IMG/VR virus record: IMGVR_UViG_3300009068_000001
Location: 1 to 64,000 of that record
Length of the DNA: 64,000 bases
From: a virus
Reading direction: 5' to 3' (one strand)
Shown: positions 22,790 through 29,321 of the stretch, piece by piece
Position numbering within the stretch: the stretch's first letter is position 1
Layout: each line of letters starts with the position of its first letter
Notes under the pieces: generated by a model
Seen by the model: only the letters and a program-made list of their open reading frames with translations
Databases searched by the model: none
Told to the model about the DNA's origin: nothing
Made by a program: the position numbers and the translations under genes

Positions 22790-23160
22790 AATCAGGACTA
22801 AAAATGTTTGGCAATATTCTACTTCGCATCGTTGCTGTATTTGCAGCTAGCGGTCTAGGAGTAATTGGTGCTGGCTCTATTGCCGGTATCTCAGTACTAA
22901 AGGCTGTAACAGTAGCTGGCCTTACAGCAGTTGCAGCAGTAGTAGAAAAGCTAGCTCGTGGCTTCATGAACGATGGCAAGCTATCACTAGACGAAATCAA
23001 TTCAGCATTTGCAGCAGTTGATGTCAATTCTAAGACAGCAGCAGACCTACAAGTTGAAGCTAACCAGACAGGTATTGCAGTAACTATTGCACCAACTGTT
23101 GGAAAGCCAGATGGACAAGTTCCAGCAGAGCATCCGGTAGATGAGGAATGGGATAAGTAA
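22786..23160 (+). CDS. putative holin or membrane protein, 124 aa
   Basis: Two hydrophobic stretches (about 10-33, ILLRIVAVFAASGLGVIGAG, and 34-54, GISVLKAVTVAGLTAVAAVV) are followed by a cytoplasmic or external soluble tail with NDGKLSLDEINSAF, an EF-hand-like loop that matches the DGK loops of the 849-aa protein. It overlaps both neighbours (ATGA upstream, TAATG downstream). In actinophages such proteins commonly sit just before the endolysin. Whether this or the 57-aa protein sets lysis time cannot be told from sequence. Confidence 0.6.
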   Translation: MKSGLKMFGNILLRIVAVFAASGLGVIGAGSIAGISVLKAVTVAGLTAVAAVVEKLARGFMNDGKLSLDEINSAFAAVDVNSKTAADLQVEANQTGIAVTIAPTVGKPDGQVPAEHPVDEEWDK

Positions 23161-23708
23161 TGGCAGACAAAGGTACAGCAGCTAAACTTATTGAAGTTGC
23201 TACAGCAGAATTAGGAACTATTGAAGGTCCTAAAGATAATGAAACAAAGTATGGTGCTTACACAAAGGCTAATTTTCAGCCATGGTGTGGGTCTTTCGTA
23301 AACTGGTGCGCTAACGAAGCCGGTGTAAAGGTACCTAATACCGTTTACACACCTGGTGGAGCAGCAGCGTTTAAGAAAGCTAACTCATGGCTTGATGCAG
23401 ATATTGCTGATCCAGATGCTGGAGATATCGCATACTTTGATTTCCCTTCAGATGGCGTAGACCGTATCTCTCACGTTGGAATTGTTATTAAGGACAACGG
23501 TGATGGAACTGTTTGGTGCATCGAAGGAAACACAAGCCCAGATGATAAGGGCTCACAACGTAATGGTGGTCAGGTTTCTAAGAAGCTTCGTGCTTACAAG
23601 AAAAATCCTAAGAAGGTTATGATTTCAATCGTAGGCTTTGGTCGCCCTAAGTTTGGTGCAGCACCAGCAGCACCGGTAGCGGCTAAGTGCCCTACTTGCG
23701 GTAAGTAA
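23160..23708 (+). CDS. CHAP-domain endolysin
   Basis: Cuts peptidoglycan (amidase or endopeptidase) to free progeny. The CHAP domain occupies about residues 10-165 with the catalytic Cys43 in PWCGSFVNWC, His105 in ISHVGIV, and a polar residue in CIEGNTS near 121-126. The family normally uses this Cys-His-polar set. The C-terminus has only a short Ala/Pro linker and KCPTCGK; there is no recognisable cell-wall-binding domain, so at 182 aa it is a minimal lysin. It follows the holin candidates in one coupled operon. Confidence 0.85.
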   Translation: MADKGTAAKLIEVATAELGTIEGPKDNETKYGAYTKANFQPWCGSFVNWCANEAGVKVPNTVYTPGGAAAFKKANSWLDADIADPDAGDIAYFDFPSDGVDRISHVGIVIKDNGDGTVWCIEGNTSPDDKGSQRNGGQVSKKLRAYKKNPKKVMISIVGFGRPKFGAAPAAPVAAKCPTCGK

Positions 23709-23800
23709 TGTATTACCTTACTCACTTTACATTTCAAGGAACATTCATAGTAACGCTAGTCGTTACTACTGTTCTTGGTATGTGGTGGGCAGAGCGTTAA
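23708..23800 (+). CDS. 30-aa single-helix membrane peptide
   Basis: Coupled to the endolysin stop (TAATG). It reads MYYLTHFTFQG followed by a 15-residue hydrophobic helix (TFIVTLVVTTVLGMW) and ends WWAER. It is the last frame before the terminator at 23811-23840. A one-helix peptide here could be an antiholin or a lysis accessory; that is inference. Short length limits confidence. Confidence 0.45.
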   Translation: MYYLTHFTFQGTFIVTLVVTTVLGMWWAER

Positions 23801-23810
23801 AAACTAAATA

Positions 23811-23840
23811 AAAAAGCCCCCTAGTGATAGGGGGCTTTTT
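23811..23840. terminator. bidirectional intrinsic terminator
   Basis: Stem GCCCCCTA (23816-23823) with TAGGGGGC (23828-23835), GTGA loop, flanked by an A-run on the left and a T-run on the right. It serves both the plus-strand lysis operon and the minus-strand operon ending at 23881. Confidence 0.9.
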
Positions 23841-23880
23841 TATTGGCCTGGTGACTATAGCACTGTTGTTACACGGTAAA

Positions 23881-25050
23881 CTATAGCGGAGTGCCAAACT
23901 TATCTACTGTAGAGTGGATCTCTTGACCACGATACATTGTCTTACCTTTGTGGATATGAACTTGATCAAAATGGAAGCTGTCGTCATCTCCGTCTTTAAA
24001 GAAGATAACGCTTACACCCTGTTGCCAGTTCTCAAAATACTGAAGAGCCTGCCCCTTAACATCAACACCACCCTTAACCGATGGTACAGCCCCATCCACT
24101 CGGCAGAGGCATCCAGGCGAGAATGATACGCTTTTAATGGACTGATCCCGATCAAAGACAGTTTTGCTCTGTTGTTCCATACGATGTGTATGACCAAAGA
24201 GGGTGGAAATATTTGGATTAGAATTCGCATATTGAGCAGCTGTAGAACCAGATGCGTTAGCCCTATCACCATGCATAGCACGAAGGCGCTTATTAATCCA
24301 ATGTGCAGCAGCTGGGTAACCATCAATAAACTCCACTCCTAGTTCATCACAACGCAATAAATTTTGTAAACTTAATACCGGCCATGAATCCGGCATGTTT
24401 GCTACCTTTATACCGTAAGCAGCAGCAGCGTTGTTATTAACGAAACGAGTGAGACGCTTATCATGATTACCTTCAAGAAGAATAATTCTTGCATCCACCC
24501 CGGCATTAGCACGCTGCTCAGCAAGGAAACGATGGCCACGATTAATAGCAAGTTGGGCAGTGTGTGCAAAGTTTTGCTCCTGTTCATAAGTACCGTACAT
24601 AGGTAAGTCTAGGAAGTCTCCTAGGTTAATAACTTGGGCCACTGGGTGACCGTGATCGAGTCCAACGATTTGTAAAGCAACGTCCATTGCAGCTTCGTCA
24701 TGAAACGGATCTAGACTACCATCTTCGTAGCGACGGTAACCAATTTGTGGATCTGGTAATGCAACTGCTACTTTCCAGCCACTGCTTATCAAAGCAGGGG
24801 TCGGGGTAGTTTTTGGATTAATGACTACTGGATCTGCTGGCTGTACTGGTTGCCAAGTAGGTCCTTCACTCCACTTAGGAGAGAGAATAATTTTAGTATC
24901 ATCGGGATTAGTAGAAAGACTTACCTTACTAATCTTACCGATATCTTCAGGACTTAGGCCATTAGCCTTAAGTAACTTATCAATAGAACTTAAGCCACTA
25001 GATGCAGCAGCTTCTTCTTTAGCGGTATTATATGCATCATTTAGCGACAT
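23881..25050 (-). CDS. calcineurin-like metallophosphoesterase
   Basis: 389 aa. The first 90 residues are a helical, charged arm. The phosphoesterase core follows with the metal-binding motifs in order: DPQ (100-102, in place of DxH), GDFLD (144-148), GNHDKR (194-199), an MHGD His at 260 and GHTH (286-289). The DPQ variation is seen in some phage members. The substrate could be a nucleotide, nucleic acid or phosphoprotein; sequence does not say. The first residues MSLNDAYNTAKEE match the start of the neighbouring 79-aa protein (MSLDALYVKAKEE), suggesting a shared targeting or assembly tag. Confidence 0.85.
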   Translation of the reverse strand: MSLNDAYNTAKEEAAASSGLSSIDKLLKANGLSPEDIGKISKVSLSTNPDDTKIILSPKWSEGPTWQPVQPADPVVINPKTTPTPALISSGWKVAVALPDPQIGYRRYEDGSLDPFHDEAAMDVALQIVGLDHGHPVAQVINLGDFLDLPMYGTYEQEQNFAHTAQLAINRGHRFLAEQRANAGVDARIILLEGNHDKRLTRFVNNNAAAAYGIKVANMPDSWPVLSLQNLLRCDELGVEFIDGYPAAAHWINKRLRAMHGDRANASGSTAAQYANSNPNISTLFGHTHRMEQQSKTVFDRDQSIKSVSFSPGCLCRVDGAVPSVKGGVDVKGQALQYFENWQQGVSVIFFKDGDDDSFHFDQVHIHKGKTMYRGQEIHSTVDKFGTPL

Positions 25051-25280
25051 GAACAGTTCCCATTTCTGTGCTCTTTAAGAGACGTTAGACCGAAAGTTGC
25101 ACCAGCATTTTTGTAAAGAGTATGAAGACTGCGTGTACTAAAGTCTTCATCATTTAAAGATTCTTCAAAGGCTTTGTGGTCTGATTCAACCATGAGTACA
25201 GCCCATTGACCTACAACACACTTACCTATAACGAAAGTGTTCTCTTCTTTTGCCTTTACATACAAAGCATCTAAACTCAT
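25041..25280 (-). CDS. hypothetical protein, 79 aa
   Basis: CTGGAGGGCG precedes the start. The N-terminus MSLDALYVKAKEE resembles that of the following metallophosphoesterase, and the gene overlaps it by 10 nt. The remainder (GKCVVGQWAVLMVESDHKAF, and a C-terminal NGNCSC) has no clear family. A small partner or regulator of the esterase is possible. Confidence 0.55.
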   Translation of the reverse strand: MSLDALYVKAKEENTFVIGKCVVGQWAVLMVESDHKAFEESLNDEDFSTRSLHTLYKNAGATFGLTSLKEHRNGNCSCR

Positions 25281-25296
25281 TGCGCCCTCCAGCTAA

Positions 25297-25326
25297 TAAT
25301 AGGGCCTTAGTTAAAAGGCCCTATTA
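25297..25326 (-). terminator. intrinsic terminator-like hairpin
   Basis: Perfect 12-bp stem TAATAGGGCCTT (25297-25308) with AAGGCCCTATTA (25315-25326), six-base loop. On the minus strand it lies between the end of the 117-aa gene (25341) and the start of the 79-aa gene (25280), so it probably ends the upstream transcript. Confidence 0.75.
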
Positions 25327-25340
25327 TAATTGTATACGAC

Positions 25341-25694
25341 TTAGTAGGAAGTTTCAATTCCTTGTGTCCAAGAGTCCTTCTGACGAACGACTGATGGTGA
25401 AACAATGCGACCGTTAGCCTGAGTCATACCGGCTTCTGGAGCAGTTTGCTTCATGTATGTTGCCTTGATTGAGTAAGCAGCACCCTTACGTTCTCCTGCG
25501 TACGGCTCGTTAACACGGTTAACTTTTGTGCCTGCGGCATATGGATCTCCGGCTGCTGTGTTCTTTTTAGGAACAAGTGTGCCAGCTTCTGGTGATGCTG
25601 ATGGTGAAGTAAACTTACGTCCTTCACTACCCATTGTCTTGCGACCTTGGGTGTTTCCTGCGGTAACCGCAGCGTCTAATTCTGACTTTGCCAT
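25341..25694 (-). CDS. hypothetical protein, 117 aa
   Basis: Low-complexity, Ala/Gly/Thr/Lys-rich protein (AKSELDAAVTAGNTQGRK, later GTLVPKKNTAAGDPYAAGT). It looks disordered and resembles the proteins of the 14-19 kb block in composition. It is flanked by its own terminator downstream. No recognised domain. Confidence 0.5.
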   Translation of the reverse strand: MAKSELDAAVTAGNTQGRKTMGSEGRKFTSPSASPEAGTLVPKKNTAAGDPYAAGTKVNRVNEPYAGERKGAAYSIKATYMKQTAPEAGMTQANGRIVSPSVVRQKDSWTQGIETSY

Positions 25695-25724
25695 TATGGT
25701 ACCTATCTGTTAGAGAGCTCTATG

Positions 25725-26006
25725 TTAATTGACCGAGATAGTAAATACAATTGCGGAGATAGATCCGTCTCTTGACTCCACGGTTGTAAAACCTGGGCGA
25801 CAAGTTAGATCTAGTCCTCTAGGGGCTACGTATCCTCTAGCGATGGCTATTGCTTTTACTGCTTGGTTTACTGCTGAGGCTCCTACTGCACGTAGCTTGA
25901 TCTGTGGAGATTCATATAGCGCATGTGCGATAGCTGAGCCAACGGATTGTGCATTAGATCCAGCGCTTACACGCAGGAACTTTTCTTCTGTATCTTTTTC
26001 ATTCAC
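25725..26006 (-). CDS. SpoVS-like protein
   Basis: 93 aa. The family signature is clear: LRVSAGSNAQSVGSAIAHAL (11-30), IKLRAVGASAVNQAVKAIAI (36-55), then ARGYVAPRGLDLTC (56-69). SpoVS (stage V sporulation protein S) has an Alba-like fold thought to bind nucleic acid and affects septation and sporulation in Bacillus; it is widespread outside sporulators. In a phage it could influence host division or bind RNA/DNA. The conserved strands and helices are all present, so it is likely functional. Bracketed by inverted repeats at both ends. Confidence 0.85.
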   Translation of the reverse strand: MNEKDTEEKFLRVSAGSNAQSVGSAIAHALYESPQIKLRAVGASAVNQAVKAIAIARGYVAPRGLDLTCRPGFTTVESRDGSISAIVFTISVN

Positions 26007-26017
26007 GAGTTGTAGTC

Positions 26018-26056
26018 CTTAAGGTATGTGCCCACCTAGGGAAACTATACCTTAAG
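26018..26056 (-). repeat. 10-bp inverted repeat before the SpoVS-like gene
   Basis: CTTAAGGTAT (26018-26027) and ATACCTTAAG (26047-26056) around a 19-nt loop. One arm overlaps the stop codon of the upstream nuclease gene and the other lies 12 nt before the SpoVS start. Could be a weak terminator, a processing site or an operator. Confidence 0.5.
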
Positions 26057-26408
26057 CTGTCTCTACAGGGTCACCATAACCTGCGGCTCTTAAAAGATTT
26101 ACAAAGTCTTCTAGTCTAAGTATGGTCACCCACTCCCCTATAGAAGCCTCTCCTTGCCCGTTTAAGCGCAGTACAGCTACGGGTAGGTCTTTCCCATTAG
26201 ACCTATCTTTAAGCTGCTTAATAACCGTGCTAGGGCTGAAATCCTTACGTGCTTTTACTTCCCAGTCAATACCAACAGTACCGGTAACATCAGTTCCAGG
26301 CCTACCAGCACCAGTGGATTCCGCAAACGGAAACCCATGCTCAACAAGATACTCTGCCACAACTTTTTGTGACCTGTAACCACGATGTTTCCTACTCTGA
26401 CTTGGCAT
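26052..26408 (-). CDS. PD-(D/E)XK endonuclease-like protein
   Basis: 118 aa. The core motif is GRPGTDVTGTVGIDWEVKAR (35-54), with Asp40 and Glu50-x-Lys52 in the spacing of PD-(D/E)XK nucleases, preceded by a basic helix (KHRGYRSQKVVAEYLVEHG) that supplies the usual N-terminal Glu/Arg. The size and order resemble archaeal Hjc-type or phage endonucleases. A second, different nuclease of this superfamily lies at 29001. Probable role in recombination or genome processing. Confidence 0.7.
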   Translation of the reverse strand: MPSQSRKHRGYRSQKVVAEYLVEHGFPFAESTGAGRPGTDVTGTVGIDWEVKARKDFSPSTVIKQLKDRSNGKDLPVAVLRLNGQGEASIGEWVTILRLEDFVNLLRAAGYGDPVETA

Positions 26409-26940
26409 AACTGGACATCCTTGTTTTAATTAAGATTTCTAAATCATCTACGGTAGAGTTATTAACAAAAATTTGGTCTACTGGGTATCCATCCATTTGG
26501 GTCTCTGAGATATGTCCATTGACTGGGTCTACACCAAGTCTTTTAATTCTCCAGATTTGCCCACCTGTAAACTTAATCTCATCCGCTTCGTTTTCAAAAC
26601 GGACATCGGCAATAACATAGTTACCTTCAGGAGTTATATCTTTTAGGGCTTGTTTAACCCAAAAGTCTTCCCCAAACAACTTACGAGCAGCAACCCCGGT
26701 AGTTTGAAGAAGTCTACGAATATGTGGAGATTTCTTAGCCTCTTCCCAACCATCACGATCTACCTTAGCCTTTACAAATAAAGGCTCACCAACAATAGAG
26801 TCATACATAGGGTTGGCCTCATAAAGAAGCTCACGGATCTTATCAGCAAAAGCAACACGAGTAAACCCGTAGCGTTCTACTAAAACATTTGCAACAGTGT
26901 CCTTACCGGATTGTGCATAACCTGTTAGTCCTATGATCAT
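26392..26940 (-). CDS. deoxynucleoside monophosphate kinase
   Basis: 182 aa, P-loop kinase with GYAQSGKDT at residues 7-15, followed by VANVLVERYGFTRVAFADKIRELL, the lid/nucleotide region GVAARKLFGEDFWVKQAL, and VIADVRFENEADEI. This is the pattern of phage dNMP kinases (T4 gene 1-like), which phosphorylate dNMPs to dNDPs. Together with the class II reductase it feeds DNA synthesis. Overlaps the downstream nuclease gene by 17 nt. Confidence 0.8.
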   Translation of the reverse strand: MIIGLTGYAQSGKDTVANVLVERYGFTRVAFADKIRELLYEANPMYDSIVGEPLFVKAKVDRDGWEEAKKSPHIRRLLQTTGVAARKLFGEDFWVKQALKDITPEGNYVIADVRFENEADEIKFTGGQIWRIKRLGVDPVNGHISETQMDGYPVDQIFVNNSTVDDLEILIKTRMSSYAKSE

Positions 26941-27035
26941 TACTTTACCTTTCTTATTGCCTTAACAATAATCACAATAATTGTGAGTATTGGAACCCAA
27001 AATACTATAGATGCCAGTATCGCTAATGATTCCAT
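26940..27035 (-). CDS. 31-aa single-helix membrane peptide
   Basis: Coupled on both sides by TAATG/AAATGG overlaps. It reads MESLAILASIVFWVPILTII and then VIIVKAIRKVK, i.e. one long hydrophobic helix with a basic end, typical of an inner-membrane peptide with N-outside orientation. No function can be assigned. Confidence 0.5.
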   Translation of the reverse strand: MESLAILASIVFWVPILTIIVIIVKAIRKVK

Positions 27036-27185
27036 TTATTCCTCAAAACTAACTGGGGCATCTCCCCAAGAAGTTGGGGTATGCGCTTGCTTATCATCAT
27101 CCATAGCACCACATTCTGTGCAAGTAACTTGACCATCAAGATCTAATTGAAAATTACATCCATATTTGGTGCACAAAGGGCTCAT
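27036..27185 (-). CDS. 49-aa zinc-ribbon-like protein
   Basis: A short gene overlapping its neighbours by ATGA and TAAATG. It contains CTKYGC and CTECGAMDDD, two Cys pairs 13 residues apart, as in a zinc ribbon. Function unknown. Confidence 0.55.
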   Translation of the reverse strand: MSPLCTKYGCNFQLDLDGQVTCTECGAMDDDKQAHTPTSWGDAPVSFEE

Positions 27186-27343
27186 AGTGCACCCCTTACA
27201 GTTAGTATAGAATCTACGTAAGCTTTACGTATATCTTTTGGCATATGGGATTGGCCTTCTACTTCAGGATAGTTTTGTTTTGCAGCAAAGTACAACGCCT
27301 CTAACTCCAGCGCTACTTTCTCTCTAATCTCTGCTTCGGTCAT
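27182..27343 (-). CDS. 53-aa hypothetical helical protein
   Basis: Start overlaps the end of the 160-aa gene upstream and its stop overlaps the next start (ATGA). GGAGGTTCAACAC provides a ribosome binding site. It reads MTEAEIREKVALELEALYFA and continues with basic residues. No recognised domain. Confidence 0.55.
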   Translation of the reverse strand: MTEAEIREKVALELEALYFAAKQNYPEVEGQSHMPKDIRKAYVDSILTVRGAL

Positions 27344-27822
27344 GTGTTGAACCTCCGTGTTCTGGCTCTCATTCCCCCACCATCTGAAGTACGACGTGTA
27401 AGCTCACGAGATACAAGCTGTGAGTCTCTCTCAACATTGAGAGTTCTAGTCTCAATCAATTTACGAAAAGCATACTTAACATCTGCCTCATGCTGAAGCT
27501 CTTGAATATCTGAACTATCTGCAATCTGCGCTTTTATAAGTGCAACACGATCACCCTTAGCTCCAGTCCAATGCTTGAGCATTGCCTTAGCCTCTGCGTT
27601 ATCTAGGTTGCGTTGTGCTTCACGCTCATTGATAATAGCAATAGCCTGGGCACCGGCAAGGTGATCATTCCATTGTGTAAACTGAACAAACAGATCCATA
27701 AGACCTTCGTCGTCTAGTTCAGTAATATCACGAGGCAACATAGGAATATCTACCTCTGGCTTAGGTGTTAATGAGAACCCAAGTTCATTTACTGCTGCAA
27801 GAACATCTCTACTAATACTCAT
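27340..27822 (-). CDS. hypothetical helical protein, 160 aa
   Basis: The ATG at 27822 has an ideal AGGAGG upstream and begins MSISRDVLAAVNELGF; a start at 27846 would lack one. The body is almost all helix, with DLFVQFTQWNDHLAGAQAIA and a long Lys/Arg/Glu-rich stretch (REAQRNLDNAEAKAMLKHW). It follows the Cas4-like nuclease with overlapping stop/start and is probably a recombination accessory, judged only by position. Confidence 0.55.
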   Translation of the reverse strand: MSISRDVLAAVNELGFSLTPKPEVDIPMLPRDITELDDEGLMDLFVQFTQWNDHLAGAQAIAIINEREAQRNLDNAEAKAMLKHWTGAKGDRVALIKAQIADSSDIQELQHEADVKYAFRKLIETRTLNVERDSQLVSRELTRRTSDGGGMRARTRRFNT

Positions 27823-28682
27823 TTTGCCTCCTGAAATGGTGCACAACGCTTACACCCTGTAGCAGGATCAATACTGCACATAGGTGGTCGCTTGTTCTCT
27901 GCTGCCCATGCTATATCTAAAGCCTTATCAAAAATCTCTTTGGTAAACTCTGGGTTGTAAGCTACAACAAATTCTTTGTAGTCTTGGTTGGCTTTAAGTT
28001 CATAAATAAATACAATCTCTTTAGGCGCTACTTCTAGTAAGCCTTCTTCAACCATTAAGTGGCATAGGTGCAGGTATACCTGTCCTTGAAGTTGATGCAT
28101 ACGAAAAGGAGTCTTAACTTGTTTCCAAGCCTGTTCTATATCTCCGTTAGCTTGCTGAAGAATTGCTGGTGCTTCAAAGCGTAAGGTTCCTGAACCAATA
28201 GACTTAATTTCAATAAGGCAATCATCGCCTATTCCTTTAATCCAACCATCAGCGTGGCCACGCATCATATGCTTGTCACTACGTAGCGGTACTTCTTTAT
28301 ACTGAACACTCTTGTGTATGTCTTTAGAGACAGCCCAAGAAGTGCCAGTAGAATCTCCCCACATACCGTAAAGAACACCCATTTCTTTAAACCAGTCTTG
28401 CCACTTAGCATGGATGATGTGGCCTTCTGCAAAAATAGATGCAAGGCGGGCTGTTGTTTTATCGCGTGTCTCTGTATAGTTACCAGTAACAGCGTGGTAT
28501 TGTGCTAGTGCACACCAGTCTTCTTTAATAATATCCGAAGGGTGAATGTAACTCATGTCACGATCATCAAACGGTTTAGACAAGACGTGACGTTCTAATG
28601 CACCCATTAAACGAGTTTCTCTCTTACTCGTACTAAGGAATGCTTTTAAATCTTTGCTGGCGATAGTCTTAGGTTTTGCCAT
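27819..28682 (-). CDS. Cas4/RecB-like PD-(D/E)XK nuclease with four Cys (Fe-S)
   Basis: 287 aa from the ATG at 28682, chosen because it gives MAKPKTIASKDLK with an AGAGGGC upstream; a further upstream ATG would run through the WhiB-like gene. Catalytic core: GHIIHAKWQDW (87-97), RGHADGWI with Asp145, and Glu158-x-Lys160 in CLIEIKS. Cys57 in the N-terminal half and Cys269, 277, 280 near the C-terminus (MCSIDPATGCKRC) give the four-Cys arrangement of Cas4/AddB-type Fe-S nucleases. Likely a 5'-3' resection nuclease acting with the RecA and resolvase genes upstream. Confidence 0.8.
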   Translation of the reverse strand: MAKPKTIASKDLKAFLSTSKRETRLMGALERHVLSKPFDDRDMSYIHPSDIIKEDWCALAQYHAVTGNYTETRDKTTARLASIFAEGHIIHAKWQDWFKEMGVLYGMWGDSTGTSWAVSKDIHKSVQYKEVPLRSDKHMMRGHADGWIKGIGDDCLIEIKSIGSGTLRFEAPAILQQANGDIEQAWKQVKTPFRMHQLQGQVYLHLCHLMVEEGLLEVAPKEIVFIYELKANQDYKEFVVAYNPEFTKEIFDKALDIAWAAENKRPPMCSIDPATGCKRCAPFQEAK

Positions 28683-29001
28683 ACTTTCTGCCCTCTTTCT
28701 CCAACCACTCAATAAGAGTGAGCCCCTGTTTCTCATACTTGCGCTGAGCTGCATTGCGTTCTCTGTGCGACATGCCACCAAAGATTCCGTGTAACTCATT
28801 ATTCATTATAGCCTCCTTTAGACACTCTTGTCTAACCGGGCATTCTGGCTTACCATCTGTACCCCAACAGATAGATTTAGCCTTGTCAGCTATAGGCTTG
28901 TATAAAGCTTTGTCTCGTGGTGGAAAAAATATTTCTGTATCTTCTCCTTGACACTTTGCTTCATATCTCCAAGTCCAGCTGGGGTCATCGCTGTAACGCA
29001 C
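28669..29001 (-). CDS. WhiB-like protein with stretched Cys spacing
   Basis: 110 aa. Cysteines at 17, 45, 54 and 60, with the WhiB-type GIFGGMSHRER turn at 72-82, mark an iron-sulfur transcription regulator. The known WhiB pattern has CxxC between the second and third Cys; here it is C-X8-C because six extra residues (within WGTDGKPE) are inserted. The first Cys is embedded in AKCQGEDTEIFFPPRD, as in WhiB proteins. It could still bind a cluster with an altered geometry. Phage WhiB proteins can redirect host sigma-factor usage. Overlaps the Cas4-like gene. Confidence 0.8.
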   Translation of the reverse strand: MRYSDDPSWTWRYEAKCQGEDTEIFFPPRDKALYKPIADKAKSICWGTDGKPECPVRQECLKEAIMNNELHGIFGGMSHRERNAAQRKYEKQGLTLIEWLEKEGRKYGKT

Positions 29002-29321
29002 TAGTCACCTCTTATAGAATTACGTAATTCAAAAAAATCCTCCTCTAAAAGAACGACGTAATTCTCACCATCAAGGTGAAGCCCTAGAACCGGAGTACGG
29101 CTATCTAGTATTGCTTCCTTTGTAATCTTTTGAAGTACCTCTGACTTAATAGTCACTGACTTCTTACCAGTCCACTTATGTTCGATAAGAAGATCGTCAC
29201 TTCTGACGTCTCCTTTACGAGACCAAAATGCACCGGAGGCGGCACTGCGCTTACCACCTGCTATTTTTTCTAAACGTTTTTCATGCTTTAAAGATTGTTT
29301 TTGTCCTTCACTCTTCATCAA
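29001..29321 (-). CDS. Holliday-junction-resolvase-like PD-(D/E)XK nuclease
   Basis: 106 aa. An N-terminal HEKRLEKIAGGKRSAASG is followed by KGDVRSDDLLIEHKWTGKKS, giving Asp38 and Glu47-x-Lys49 as metal ligands, with Glu14 as the likely fourth. This layout is common in actinophage proteins annotated as Holliday junction resolvases. Next to RecA, it would cut recombination intermediates or branched replicating DNA. It overlaps recA by 14 nt. Confidence 0.75.
   Translation of the reverse strand: MMKSEGQKQSLKHEKRLEKIAGGKRSAASGAFWSRKGDVRSDDLLIEHKWTGKKSVTIKSEVLQKITKEAILDSRTPVLGLHLDGENYVVLLEEDFFELRNSIRGD

Noticed and set aside
28669-28799. Longer start for the Cas4-like nuclease
   Set aside because: Would read 130 nt through the WhiB-like gene; the ATG at 28682 has its own ribosome binding site and begins a normal protein.
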